The translations under genes were made by a program, and so were the position numbers. Below, in pieces: positions 1 through 7,290 of a DNA stretch of 11,327 nucleotides (positions are counted from its first letter, which is position 1; every line of letters starts with the position of its first letter). The stretch lies in contig DAOVSA010000007.1 of the NCBI GenBank assembly GCA_030633635.1, positions 1 through 11,327 on the forward strand, given 5' to 3'. This DNA is from Candidatus Altarchaeota archaeon. Its GTDB lineage: Archaea; Altiarchaeota; Altiarchaeia; IMC4; DAOVSA01. The notes beneath the pieces are model-generated. The model did no database searches and was not told the origin of the DNA. It worked only from the letters and a program-made list of their open reading frames with translations.

Positions 1-36
1 CAATAATTTCTTAAACTAGGATATATTCATACATAA
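1..36 (-). promoter_or_regulatory. Second copy of the histone promoter block, probably serving a gene left of the window
   Basis: This stretch matches the histone upstream block at 287-322 at about 32 of 36 positions, in the same orientation. The first 15 bases (caataatttcttaaa) are identical. In the histone copy the start codon lies 13 bases beyond the repeat, so by analogy a minus-strand gene should start about 13 bases outside the left edge. The TATA-like part here is less canonical (ttatgtatga on the minus strand) than in the histone copy. The duplication is seen directly; its promoter role and the neighbouring gene are inference. Confidence 0.55.
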
Positions 37-45
37 TATGAATCT

Positions 46-65
46 AAAAAGAAAAAAAAGAAAAA
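46..65 (-). terminator. Poly-T terminator of the histone gene
   Basis: Read on the minus strand, the sequence starting 10 bases past the histone stop codon is T5-C-T8-C-T5. No stem-loop precedes it. Runs of T in the non-template strand are the usual intrinsic termination signal of archaeal RNA polymerase. It lies between the histone gene and the duplicated promoter block, so it would insulate the next transcription unit. Confidence 0.75.
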
Positions 66-75
66 GTTAATGGAT

Positions 76-273
76 TTACTCCGCTAACTTTACGTCGCCT
101 GCCTGTACGGTCTTCCTACCGGCATGCTTCGCTATTTTAACCGCCTGTCCAGCTATTCCCTCTGCCATATCCTCTATTGCTGTTCTTAAAGCCTCAGCGG
201 CATCTTCACTAACCCTGTCTGCACCTGCATTTCTTAAAATTCTCTCAACTGGTGCTAATGGTAATTCAGCCAT
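76..273 (-). CDS. Archaeal histone (HMfA/HMfB family)
   Basis: A 65-residue histone-fold protein that wraps and compacts DNA as dimers and larger stacked oligomers. It has the family N-terminus ([12 protein letters not shown]), the [14 protein letters not shown] segment opening the long central helix, and the diagnostic [16 protein letters not shown] at the end of helix 2, loop 2 and helix 3. The protein stops at KLAE, about four residues before the end of HMfB-like proteins, so the last helix is slightly short; this is within the range of archaeal histones. The start is secured by a GAGGTGA Shine-Dalgarno seven bases upstream and a TATA box further out. It has its own promoter and poly-T terminator, so it is monocistronic. 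A near-copy of its promoter follows the gene. Confidence 0.96.
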   Translation of the reverse strand: MAELPLAPVERILRNAGADRVSEDAAEALRTAIEDMAEGIAGQAVKIAKHAGRKTVQAGDVKLAE

Positions 274-280
274 TTTTATA

Positions 281-287
281 TCACCTC
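281..287 (-). promoter_or_regulatory. Strong Shine-Dalgarno site of the histone gene
   Basis: The minus strand reads GAGGTGA followed by seven bases and ATG. It is the best ribosome binding site in the window and fixes the histone start. Most other genes here have weak or no such site. Confidence 0.85.
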
Positions 288-314
288 AATAATTTCTTAA
301 ATTATGATACATTC

Positions 315-324
315 ATATATAAAT
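315..324 (-). promoter_or_regulatory. TATA box of the histone gene
   Basis: The minus strand reads atttatatat, a good archaeal TATA element about 42-51 bases upstream of the ATG. Transcription starting about 25 bases downstream would give a short leader that includes the GAGGTGA site. It lies inside the block duplicated at 1-36. Confidence 0.65.
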
Positions 325-463
325 ACGATTAACCCAAATACAAGGGTAGAATGAATTTAGATCACTTATCAAAGGGTATTCTGGTGGATCATTGTAAAAG
401 ATGAAAACAAAGGATTGGATTATTTAGTTGGAATATAATAATACAATATATATTCAATTTAAA

Positions 464-3334
464 ATGTCTGAGTACGATATAGCATTTTTCAAGGAAGAAA
501 AGTTCCAGAGAAGAAAATGCCCGAAGTGTAAGAGGCATTTCTGGGTTCGTGATGGGGGCAAAGTTACATGTGGAGAACCCCCGTGCGATGAGTATACCTT
601 TATAGGAAACTCGCCGATAGATAAAAGACTGAACCTGCATGAGATGCGCGAGAAATTCCTCTCTTTCTTTGAAAAGAATGATCATTCTCGCATCAGCAGG
701 TATCCGATCACCGCCAGATGGAGAGATGATGTATTCTTTACCCAGGCATCGATATATAATTTCCAGCCCTGGGTGTTAAATCAAACAGTAAAGCCCCCAG
801 CCAACCCTCTGGCCATCTCACAACCCTGTCTGAGATTTAATGATATAGATAATGTCGGGAAAACCGGAAGGCATTTCACCCAGTTCGAGATGATGGCTCA
901 CCACGCCTTTAATACACCTGACAATTTCATTTATTTCAAGGACAGAACCGTGGAACTATGTGATAAGCTATTAACCGAGGAATTGAGTATCGATCCTTCA
1001 CGTATATCATACATCGAGGCATTATGGGAGGGGGGCGGTAACTCAGGACCTTGTTTTGAGGTGATTACTGAAGGTGTTGAACTTGCAACCCTTGTGTTTA
1101 TGATGTATGAAAAAACAAACGGAAAGCAAAGAGAAATGGATATGCAGGTAGTGGATACTGGTTATGGCTTGGAAAGATTCACCTGGTTATCGCAGGGAAC
1201 ATCCAGTGCCTACGAAGCTGTTTTTGGTGATGTCATAATCCAATTGAAAGAGAAATCTGGTATAGAAGGTGACAACGAGATTTTGTCTGAATATTCAAGG
1301 GTCGCAGGCTTAATGGACGTGGAAAGCGATATTGAGCTGAAAAAATTGAGGAAAAAGACAGCACTCAGATTAAATATCCCACTGAAAAAACTTCAGGAGA
1401 ATGTAGTACCAATGGAAAACCTGTATACAATCTGTGACCACACCAGAGCGTTGATGTTCATGTTAAACGACGGCATAGTACCTTCAAATGTCAAGGCAGG
1501 ATATTTCGCCAGATTACTGGTTAGACGGACCATAAGATCATTAAACGACTTGAATTTGGATATTCCCCTGTTGGAGATATTAAATCTGCAAATAAACTAT
1601 TTTAAGGATGACTTTCCGGAATTTGCAGAGAACAGGGAGGATATCTTAGATTTATTGGATGTAGAGGAAAAAAAATACGAAAGAACCATCGTTAAAGGAA
1701 AAAATATAGTTAAAAGATTAGAAATTAAATTGAAAGAAAGGGGGAAAGCTAAGATCGGTTTGGAGGATATGATTAAACTCTATGATTCTCACGGGTTGGT
1801 CCCAGAGATAGTTGCCAGATCATCAAATCTGGAAGTTGAAGTACCGGATGATTTCTATATTCAGGTCGCAAGCAGGCATGAAACACCGGAGAAAGCTAAA
1901 AAGAGTGAGATTAGGGTTCCGGATACCAAACCAACGAAGTTGGGGTACTATGAGGATCCAAATGTAAGTAAATTTAAGGCCCGCGTGCTTGAGATCTTTG
2001 ATAACCACCTGATTCTTGATCAGACATATTTTTATCCGGAAGGTGGGGGGCAAGAGGCAGATTGGGGCATTATTAATGGTCTAGAAGTAGTTGATGTTCA
2101 AAAAGTGGGGAATAGAGTCATCCATAAATTAAAGGGGAATATAAGCGAAATCAAAAAGAATCAGATCGTGAACTGTGAAATTAACTCAACGCGCAGAAAA
2201 CAACTGGCACAACACCACACCGCAACACACGTGATTAATGGAGCAGCAAGAAGGGTTTTGGGAAACCATATATGGCAATCAGGAGCGCATAAAAGTGAAA
2301 AGAGTGCGAGATTGGATATAACACACCACTCCGCGTTGAGCAATAAAGAACTGAAAGAGATAGAGAGGTTAGCAAACGAGATAGTTAAAGAAAACAAGAG
2401 AGTTAAAATCACATTCATGAAGAGAAACGATGCGGAGAGAAAGTACGGCTTCAGATTGTATCAGGGGGGTGCTGTACCCGGGAAAGACATTAGAGTTGTA
2501 AATATTGAAGAATGGGATGTTGAGGCATGCGGGGGTATTCAATGTGCAAATACCCGAGATATAGGGCGAATAAAGATTATTAAATCAGAGAGGATACAGG
2601 ACGGTGTTGTTCGACTGGAATTTGTAGCTGGAAATGCAACTAATGAATATGAAAGAAAAATTAAGGAGATTGGGGTAAAAATTGCACCAGTCCTAATCGA
2701 AAAGGCCGGATTGGACGATGAGCTAAAAAGAATTGCCTCCATCTTTTCAGTTCAAATAGATCAACTTCCAAGGACTTTAAATAGATTGAGAAATGAATGG
2801 GTCCAACAAAAAAATGAACTTGGACGATTGGAGGAGAGAATTAATGAGATCTATAAAGACTATAAAGAAAAATATTCATTCAGTAGAAAATATGCTGAAT
2901 TGCCAGCGGGCGATTCTTATGAGTCCTCCATGCGATTGTTTGATGAATGGAAATCACAAAAAAAGGAGATTCAAATCCTAAAGAAAAAACAGGGGGAGAT
3001 AATCAAGAGCAAGTTGGAGAAAAAATTCGAGTCAGGATTCGAGGAGAAAGATGGTGTCCACATAGTAAAAGAGATCGTTAGTTATTTAGATGTAAAGAAT
3101 ATGGTGGGAATAGCGAATGGACTGATGATATTCAACGATCGTTTGTTGATTATGATTAATATTGACGAAAAAAGAGCCAATATCGTAGTAGCATCCAACT
3201 CAAAGTTTAATGCCGGAGAGATCACACAAGAATTGTCAAAAAGACTTGGAGGTAGTGGTAAGGGTAATAAATCACTTGGAATTGGAGGAGGGGCCTCGAA
3301 GAATGTGGAGGAAATTTTAGACAAATTTATGTGA
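464..3334 (+). CDS. alaS: Alanyl-tRNA synthetase, archaeal type
   Basis: A 956-residue class II enzyme that charges tRNA-Ala. The archaeal N-terminal zinc module is present (C19, C22, C36, C41), followed by the class II catalytic core with the motif 2 region near residues 79-104 and MMAHHAFN after it. The editing domain carries the HxxxH pair H585/H589. Its second zinc half reads CGGIQC from C689, where the usual family motif is CGGTH, so the final His ligand is Gln. A coiled-coil stretch (about 780-880) and a C-terminal DHHA1-like domain with a Gly-rich motif from about residue 928 complete the protein. I chose the ATG because family members begin near MSEYDIAFFKEE. An in-frame TTG 36 bases upstream is possible but adds residues unlike the family. 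No clear Shine-Dalgarno site is present. The antiporter gene follows after 45 bases. Confidence 0.97.
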   Translation: MSEYDIAFFKEEKFQRRKCPKCKRHFWVRDGGKVTCGEPPCDEYTFIGNSPIDKRLNLHEMREKFLSFFEKNDHSRISRYPITARWRDDVFFTQASIYNFQPWVLNQTVKPPANPLAISQPCLRFNDIDNVGKTGRHFTQFEMMAHHAFNTPDNFIYFKDRTVELCDKLLTEELSIDPSRISYIEALWEGGGNSGPCFEVITEGVELATLVFMMYEKTNGKQREMDMQVVDTGYGLERFTWLSQGTSSAYEAVFGDVIIQLKEKSGIEGDNEILSEYSRVAGLMDVESDIELKKLRKKTALRLNIPLKKLQENVVPMENLYTICDHTRALMFMLNDGIVPSNVKAGYFARLLVRRTIRSLNDLNLDIPLLEILNLQINYFKDDFPEFAENREDILDLLDVEEKKYERTIVKGKNIVKRLEIKLKERGKAKIGLEDMIKLYDSHGLVPEIVARSSNLEVEVPDDFYIQVASRHETPEKAKKSEIRVPDTKPTKLGYYEDPNVSKFKARVLEIFDNHLILDQTYFYPEGGGQEADWGIINGLEVVDVQKVGNRVIHKLKGNISEIKKNQIVNCEINSTRRKQLAQHHTATHVINGAARRVLGNHIWQSGAHKSEKSARLDITHHSALSNKELKEIERLANEIVKENKRVKITFMKRNDAERKYGFRLYQGGAVPGKDIRVVNIEEWDVEACGGIQCANTRDIGRIKIIKSERIQDGVVRLEFVAGNATNEYERKIKEIGVKIAPVLIEKAGLDDELKRIASIFSVQIDQLPRTLNRLRNEWVQQKNELGRLEERINEIYKDYKEKYSFSRKYAELPAGDSYESSMRLFDEWKSQKKEIQILKKKQGEIIKSKLEKKFESGFEEKDGVHIVKEIVSYLDVKNMVGIANGLMIFNDRLLIMINIDEKRANIVVASNSKFNAGEITQELSKRLGGSGKGNKSLGIGGGASKNVEEILDKFM

Positions 3335-3379
3335 GATCGTACTTATTATTGAATCAATAAGAATTAATAGGATATCAAA

Positions 3380-4948
3380 ATGTACGAGATAGTAGCTCCA
3401 TTGACACTTATCGGAGGGATAATAGTTCTGGGATTTGTTAGTCGGCTTATATTCGAGCGTACAGGGATCCCGGACGTGATGTGGCTCTTGCTATTGGGAT
3501 TATTGTTGGGACCGATTTATCAGACGATAAATCCTACCCTCTTATCAAGCGTCGCCCCCGTATTCGCAGCACTGGCTCTTGCAATGATATTGTTTGATGC
3601 TGGTTTAAATATGGAGTTTTATAAGGTATTACGAGAATTTCCGCGCGCCACCCTCCTGGCAGTTTTGAATCTGGTTTTTTCAATGATTTTTGTGGCAGTA
3701 ATCTCGATTATGGTTTTCAGATGGCCTGTCCTGCATGGATTGTTACTAGGGGCTATCGTCGGTGGATCCAGCTCGGCTATAGTTGTTCCCATCGTCCAGG
3801 GATTGAAGATAAGAGAAAAGATCACAACCACCCTTTCCCTTGAATCCGCGATAACCGACGCTCTTTGTGTGGTAGCAGCAATTACCATAATTAAAATGAT
3901 TGCTCTAGGCACATCAACTGTATCATCGATTGCTCATAATATCATAGCTGCTTTCTCGATTGGAGCAGTTGTAGGTATCATCGTTGGTATTATCTGGCTT
4001 TATACATCAGAAAAAATTAGAGACGTCCCGTTTTCATACACATTAAATCTAGCGGCTCTTTTACTGATCTATGCTGCCGTTGAATACGTGGAGGGGAGCG
4101 GGGCGATTGGTGTTCTATTTTTCGGGATTATTTTAGGGAATGGAAAGTCAGTATCAACTATTCTTCGGCTGAGAAAAAAACTTGAGATCAATAGAGATGC
4201 AAAAACATTCCAGACAGACCTAACATTCTTTATTAGGACCTTTTTCTTCGTCTTTTTGGGGATGCTTGTAAGTGTTCAAAACATTAAATCGATAATAATC
4301 CTTGGGGTAGCACTGGGATTGATACTTCTTTTGGCCAGGATAATCCCGGTTAAAGTAAGTACGATGAGAAGTGATGTGATGGGATGGGAAGAAAGACTTA
4401 TGACAGTTATGATGCCGAGGGGGTTGGCAGCAGCTGTTTTAGCTCAAATGCCATTACTTTATGGGATTTCACATGCAGACGTATTCTCCGACTTGGTTTT
4501 CATCATAATTTTAGTCAGCACCATAGTGTGTATCCTCGGGGTTATAATGATAAAAATACCAGTTATAGGAGGTGAAATAGAGAAAAAAGAGGAGGAATTG
4601 GAGAAAAAGAAGCTTGAAGATAAGAGAAAAGAGGAGGAATTGGAGGAGAAAATGGAGGAGAAGAGAAAAAAATTGGAGGAGGAATTGGAGAGGAAGAAAG
4701 AGGAGGAATGGAAGAAAGAGGAGGAAGAGAGGAAGAGGGAGGAAGAGGAAGAGAAGAAGAGGGAGGAAGAGGAAGAGAAGAAGAGGGAGGAAGAAGAAAA
4801 GAGGAAGAAGAAAGAGGAGGAGATTGATAAGCTCTGGGAAGGTGCTGTGGATATATCTATAGATGGAGAGACGAAAAAAAAGAATAATAAAATAAGAGAA
4901 TTGAAAGGTAAGATAATAAAGAAGAAGGAGAAACATGATTCAGATTGA
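3380..4948 (+). CDS. Cation/proton antiporter (CPA superfamily, NhaP/KefB-like) with long charged tail
   Basis: A 522-residue inner-membrane exchanger, probably Na+ or K+ for H+. Residues 1 to about 395 are hydrophobic with roughly a dozen membrane helices. They contain FDAGL (72-76), GGSSSAIVVP (128-137), ESAITD (155-160) and PRGLAAAVLA (346-355), all at places expected for this superfamily. At the ion site CPA1 proteins usually have Asn-Asp; here it is Thr159-Asp160. Residues 400-481 are almost entirely Glu, Lys and Arg with an eight-residue repeat (KREEEEEK), predicting a long rigid cytoplasmic helix. The final 40 residues are basic and polar. The start follows a weak AGGAT site. It lies 45 bases after alaS and may be co-transcribed with it. 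The ion is not predictable from sequence. Confidence 0.9.
   Translation: MYEIVAPLTLIGGIIVLGFVSRLIFERTGIPDVMWLLLLGLLLGPIYQTINPTLLSSVAPVFAALALAMILFDAGLNMEFYKVLREFPRATLLAVLNLVFSMIFVAVISIMVFRWPVLHGLLLGAIVGGSSSAIVVPIVQGLKIREKITTTLSLESAITDALCVVAAITIIKMIALGTSTVSSIAHNIIAAFSIGAVVGIIVGIIWLYTSEKIRDVPFSYTLNLAALLLIYAAVEYVEGSGAIGVLFFGIILGNGKSVSTILRLRKKLEINRDAKTFQTDLTFFIRTFFFVFLGMLVSVQNIKSIIILGVALGLILLLARIIPVKVSTMRSDVMGWEERLMTVMMPRGLAAAVLAQMPLLYGISHADVFSDLVFIIILVSTIVCILGVIMIKIPVIGGEIEKKEEELEKKKLEDKRKEEELEEKMEEKRKKLEEELERKKEEEWKKEEEERKREEEEEKKREEEEEKKREEEEKRKKKEEEIDKLWEGAVDISIDGETKKKNNKIRELKGKIIKKKEKHDSD
4710..4823 (+). repeat. 114-base uninterrupted polypurine tract with 24-bp tandem repeat
   Basis: Every base on the plus strand is A or G across this stretch, which lies inside the antiporter gene and encodes its Glu/Lys/Arg tail. 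Within it, 4733-4756 and 4757-4780 are perfect 24-bp direct repeats, and a third copy starts at 4781 and decays after about 14 bases. The unit encodes eight residues, so copy-number change would keep the frame. Confidence 0.95.
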
Positions 4949-4993
4949 TGCTCTGGGGGGTTGTGAGCATCTCTAACTTATTCTGGAAGGGAC

Positions 4994-5002
4994 GATAAAT
5001 AC
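4994..5002 (+). promoter_or_regulatory. Possible TATA element for rtcA
   Basis: The sequence cgataaata is a plausible archaeal TATA element about 35-40 bases before the preferred rtcA ATG. It would give a very short leader. Such a start point would lie downstream of the alternative GTG at 5015, which favours the ATG at 5036. The context is AT-rich, so the call is weak. Confidence 0.3.
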
Positions 5003-5035
5003 AAGGGATCTTATGTGATACCTACTACTCAAAAA

Positions 5036-6037
5036 ATGATAACGATAGATGGTTCTAAAGGCGAAGGTGGTGGTGCCGTAGTTCGGACTGCCATAGCCCT
5101 GAGTGCATTAACCGGACGACCAATAAGAATTATAAACATCCGTGCCGGGCGCAGTAATCCCGGTCTACGGGCACAACACCTCAATGCAATAAAAGCAGTT
5201 GCCATGTTATGTACAGCAAAAGTAAGGGGACTAAACCTTGGCTCTAAAGAGATAGAATTTTCACCAGACAAGATAAAACATGGAAAATTAAACGTTGATA
5301 TAGGTACTGCAGGTTCAATAACCCTAGTTTTGCAATCATTGATGATTCCCGCCAGTTTTGCGGAGAAGGATGTAAAAATTGAGGTTAGGGGCGGCACAGA
5401 TGTTAGATGGAGCCCACCAATAGACTATTTAAGGTTCGTAACCGTGCCGATCATGGAGAAATTTGGATTGAATGTCAAAATCGATTTATTGAGGCGGGGT
5501 TACTATCCAAAAGGTGGGGGGATCGTGCGAGTGGATATAAGGCCGATAGAAAGATTAAAAAGGATAAATTTGGTTGAAAGGGGAGAAATTAAGTGTATAA
5601 ATGGAATTTCACACGCCCACATAGGTCTAAAGGAAAGAAAAGTTGCAGAACGGCAGGCCAATTCCGCCAGAAAGGATTTATTTAAACTTGATTATGATCT
5701 AAAAATTAAAAAAGAATACGTGGACACATTATCCTATGGTTCTGGGATTACGCTATGGGCAGAAACCAAAAATTCAGTGATTGGAGCGGATTCATTGGGC
5801 GAGCGGGGGAAAAGAGCAGAAGTTGTTGGACAAGAAGCCGCTTTAGGGATATTAGAAGAAATACAATCAAATGATCCAATAGATAAATATATGGGGGATC
5901 AGATCATTCCATATCTCGCGTTGGCTTCGGGCAGGGTGAAGGTTAGTGAGATAACCAGACATACTACCACAAATGTTGATATTGCAAATGAATTCGGGTT
6001 TAACCTGAAGATTAAAGAAGATATCATTGAATCATAA
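5036..6037 (+). CDS. rtcA: RNA 3'-terminal phosphate cyclase
   Basis: A 333-residue enzyme that converts an RNA 3'-phosphate to a 2',3'-cyclic phosphate using ATP through a covalent protein-AMP intermediate. It matches the family along its whole length: ITIDGSKGEGGG at the N-terminus, IRAGRSNPGLRAQHL near residue 36, AGSITLVLQS, GGTDVRWSPP, YYPKGGGIV and YMGDQIIPYLALASG. The nucleophilic histidine is in RHTTTN at residue 309, the same number as in E. coli RtcA. The Gln that follows GEGGG in E. coli RtcA is Ala here (residue 14). The ATG was chosen because the family begins at this point; a GTG seven codons upstream is the alternative. An imperfect GC-rich hairpin (4948-4970) separates it from the antiporter gene. 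It converges with the next gene, with 14 bases between stops. Confidence 0.95.
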   Translation: MITIDGSKGEGGGAVVRTAIALSALTGRPIRIINIRAGRSNPGLRAQHLNAIKAVAMLCTAKVRGLNLGSKEIEFSPDKIKHGKLNVDIGTAGSITLVLQSLMIPASFAEKDVKIEVRGGTDVRWSPPIDYLRFVTVPIMEKFGLNVKIDLLRRGYYPKGGGIVRVDIRPIERLKRINLVERGEIKCINGISHAHIGLKERKVAERQANSARKDLFKLDYDLKIKKEYVDTLSYGSGITLWAETKNSVIGADSLGERGKRAEVVGQEAALGILEEIQSNDPIDKYMGDQIIPYLALASGRVKVSEITRHTTTNVDIANEFGFNLKIKEDIIES

Positions 6038-6051
6038 GCCATACTTGACAC

Positions 6052-7116
6052 CTACTTTCCCTCTCCCCCTATAACCAACTCTTCTTCAGGTCTTCTGATC
6101 AGAATTAATATTATACCAACAAAGATGATCAATGCGATGGATGCAAACCATAGCCAGTTATCCTTTACCCAGTTAATTTTCCCCATCAAACCTCTTGGGG
6201 CAATACTAATTGATCTACTCGCAGTGATATAATTTTTCTTACTTGCACTAATCATTACCGTTCCGATTCGATCAGGTATAAAAGTTATCTCCCCATTCGC
6301 ATCTGTTGTATATATCTTTTCATCGATACTTATCTTCGCCCCCCCAACGGTTTTGCCACACGACGTAACCTTTATAGTGATATCTTCCGCGATTTTTGGT
6401 TTTTTTGGTGTAATAGTGAATTCCATGTGTCTATTTGTACTTTCAGCTAGATTTGTTGCTTCATTCGCCAATTTTTTTGCTCCCGCATAATCGCAAGAAT
6501 CAAGCAGATCTTGTGCCTCCTTTAGTCTGGTTTCCGCATCTTTTATTGATTTACATTCTTCCTTTGCCAAATTTATTGCTGCTTCTGTATCCTGAATTGC
6601 CCTTTTAGCCTCTGCTTTGTCTTCTATAACGCATACTTGATTCTCACACGCATCAGTCATGCATTCTCTATCCTCAGAGCAATTTTCGCCCTCTAACTTC
6701 TTATCCACGCAATAGTTATTCTCGCAATACTGATCCAGATAACACTCAGAATCATTCAGACATTCCAAACAAACAAATATCTCTATCGTTTTATTTATAC
6801 TAAGATACTTGTGTTTTACCACCTTCACCTCATAGGTTCCCTCCATCTCAGGAATGAACCTGACGGTTCCGGCCAGACCAGTCTGTTCATGCGTCACCTT
6901 ACTACCGTTATAATAAACCATTACAGTGGCAGAACCCAGGCGGTCACCGTCCAGATTCGTAACTAGTATCGTTACCTGTTTACCCGAACATGCCCGGTCA
7001 ATACTAAAGGTCATATTGTGCCCGGTTTGATGAGTCTCCGGGCTCGAAGAAAAAAGAACGGTACAGCCTAAATAGATTGATAACAGGGCCAAAACTACTA
7101 AACTTACTGGACGCAT
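6052..7116 (-). CDS. Membrane-anchored surface protein with two Ig-like repeats and a Cys-rich domain
   Basis: I do not recognise a named family for this 354-residue protein. It starts with a signal-like hydrophobic segment (about 4-20) ending YLGC, which could be a signal peptide or an atypical lipobox. A beta-rich repeat follows (about 34-114), then a Cys-rich domain with nine Cys (116-162) resembling small disulfide-knot modules, a helical Ala/Lys/Glu-rich segment (166-228), and a second beta-rich repeat (about 231-306). A membrane helix (about 320-340) and a short tail (RRPEEELVIGGEGK) end it. The two repeats align with each other (FIP...GT...K..Y). The likely topology is extracellular with a C-terminal anchor. 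A GGTGGTGA site just before ATG supports the start. The 174 bases upstream hold only AT-rich promoter-like sequence, for example near 7204-7212. A role in adhesion or the cell envelope is inference. Confidence 0.85.
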   Translation of the reverse strand: MRPVSLVVLALLSIYLGCTVLFSSSPETHQTGHNMTFSIDRACSGKQVTILVTNLDGDRLGSATVMVYYNGSKVTHEQTGLAGTVRFIPEMEGTYEVKVVKHKYLSINKTIEIFVCLECLNDSECYLDQYCENNYCVDKKLEGENCSEDRECMTDACENQVCVIEDKAEAKRAIQDTEAAINLAKEECKSIKDAETRLKEAQDLLDSCDYAGAKKLANEATNLAESTNRHMEFTITPKKPKIAEDITIKVTSCGKTVGGAKISIDEKIYTTDANGEITFIPDRIGTVMISASKKNYITASRSISIAPRGLMGKINWVKDNWLWFASIALIIFVGIILILIRRPEEELVIGGEGK

Positions 7117-7119
7117 GTG

Positions 7120-7127
7120 TCACCACC
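7120..7127 (-). promoter_or_regulatory. Shine-Dalgarno site of the surface protein gene
   Basis: The minus strand reads GGTGGTGA three bases before the ATG, so the effective GGTG core is at good spacing. It supports the annotated start codon. Confidence 0.6.
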
Positions 7128-7290
7128 CGTGAGAGGCATATGGACGATATGTGATGAACAAGGAATTAAATGTGCCGACATAATGTGTATTAGACATATA
7201 GACAAATATATTGTTCGTGTATTTCTGTATCCAAACATACAATGTGAAATAAATTTAACATGTGAGATCATGTAAAAACCACGTAAGAGA

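Noticed and set aside
428..463. TTG start extending alanyl-tRNA synthetase by 12 residues
   Set aside because: The added residues are unlike known AlaRS N-termini, which begin near the ATG at 464, and no ribosome site precedes the TTG.
3342..3362. Possible hairpin (CTTATT/AATAAG) after alaS as a terminator
   Set aside because: The stem is short and AT-only with no following T-run; archaeal termination does not need stems, and the next gene is only 45 bases away.
4511..4936. Minus-strand 141-residue Leu/Phe-rich open frame
   Set aside because: It is the complement of the polypurine tract that encodes the antiporter's Glu/Lys tail; its membrane-like composition is a by-product.
5015..5035. 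GTG start extending rtcA by seven residues
   Set aside because: RtcA proteins begin at about MITIDGS; a TATA-like element would place the transcript start after this GTG.
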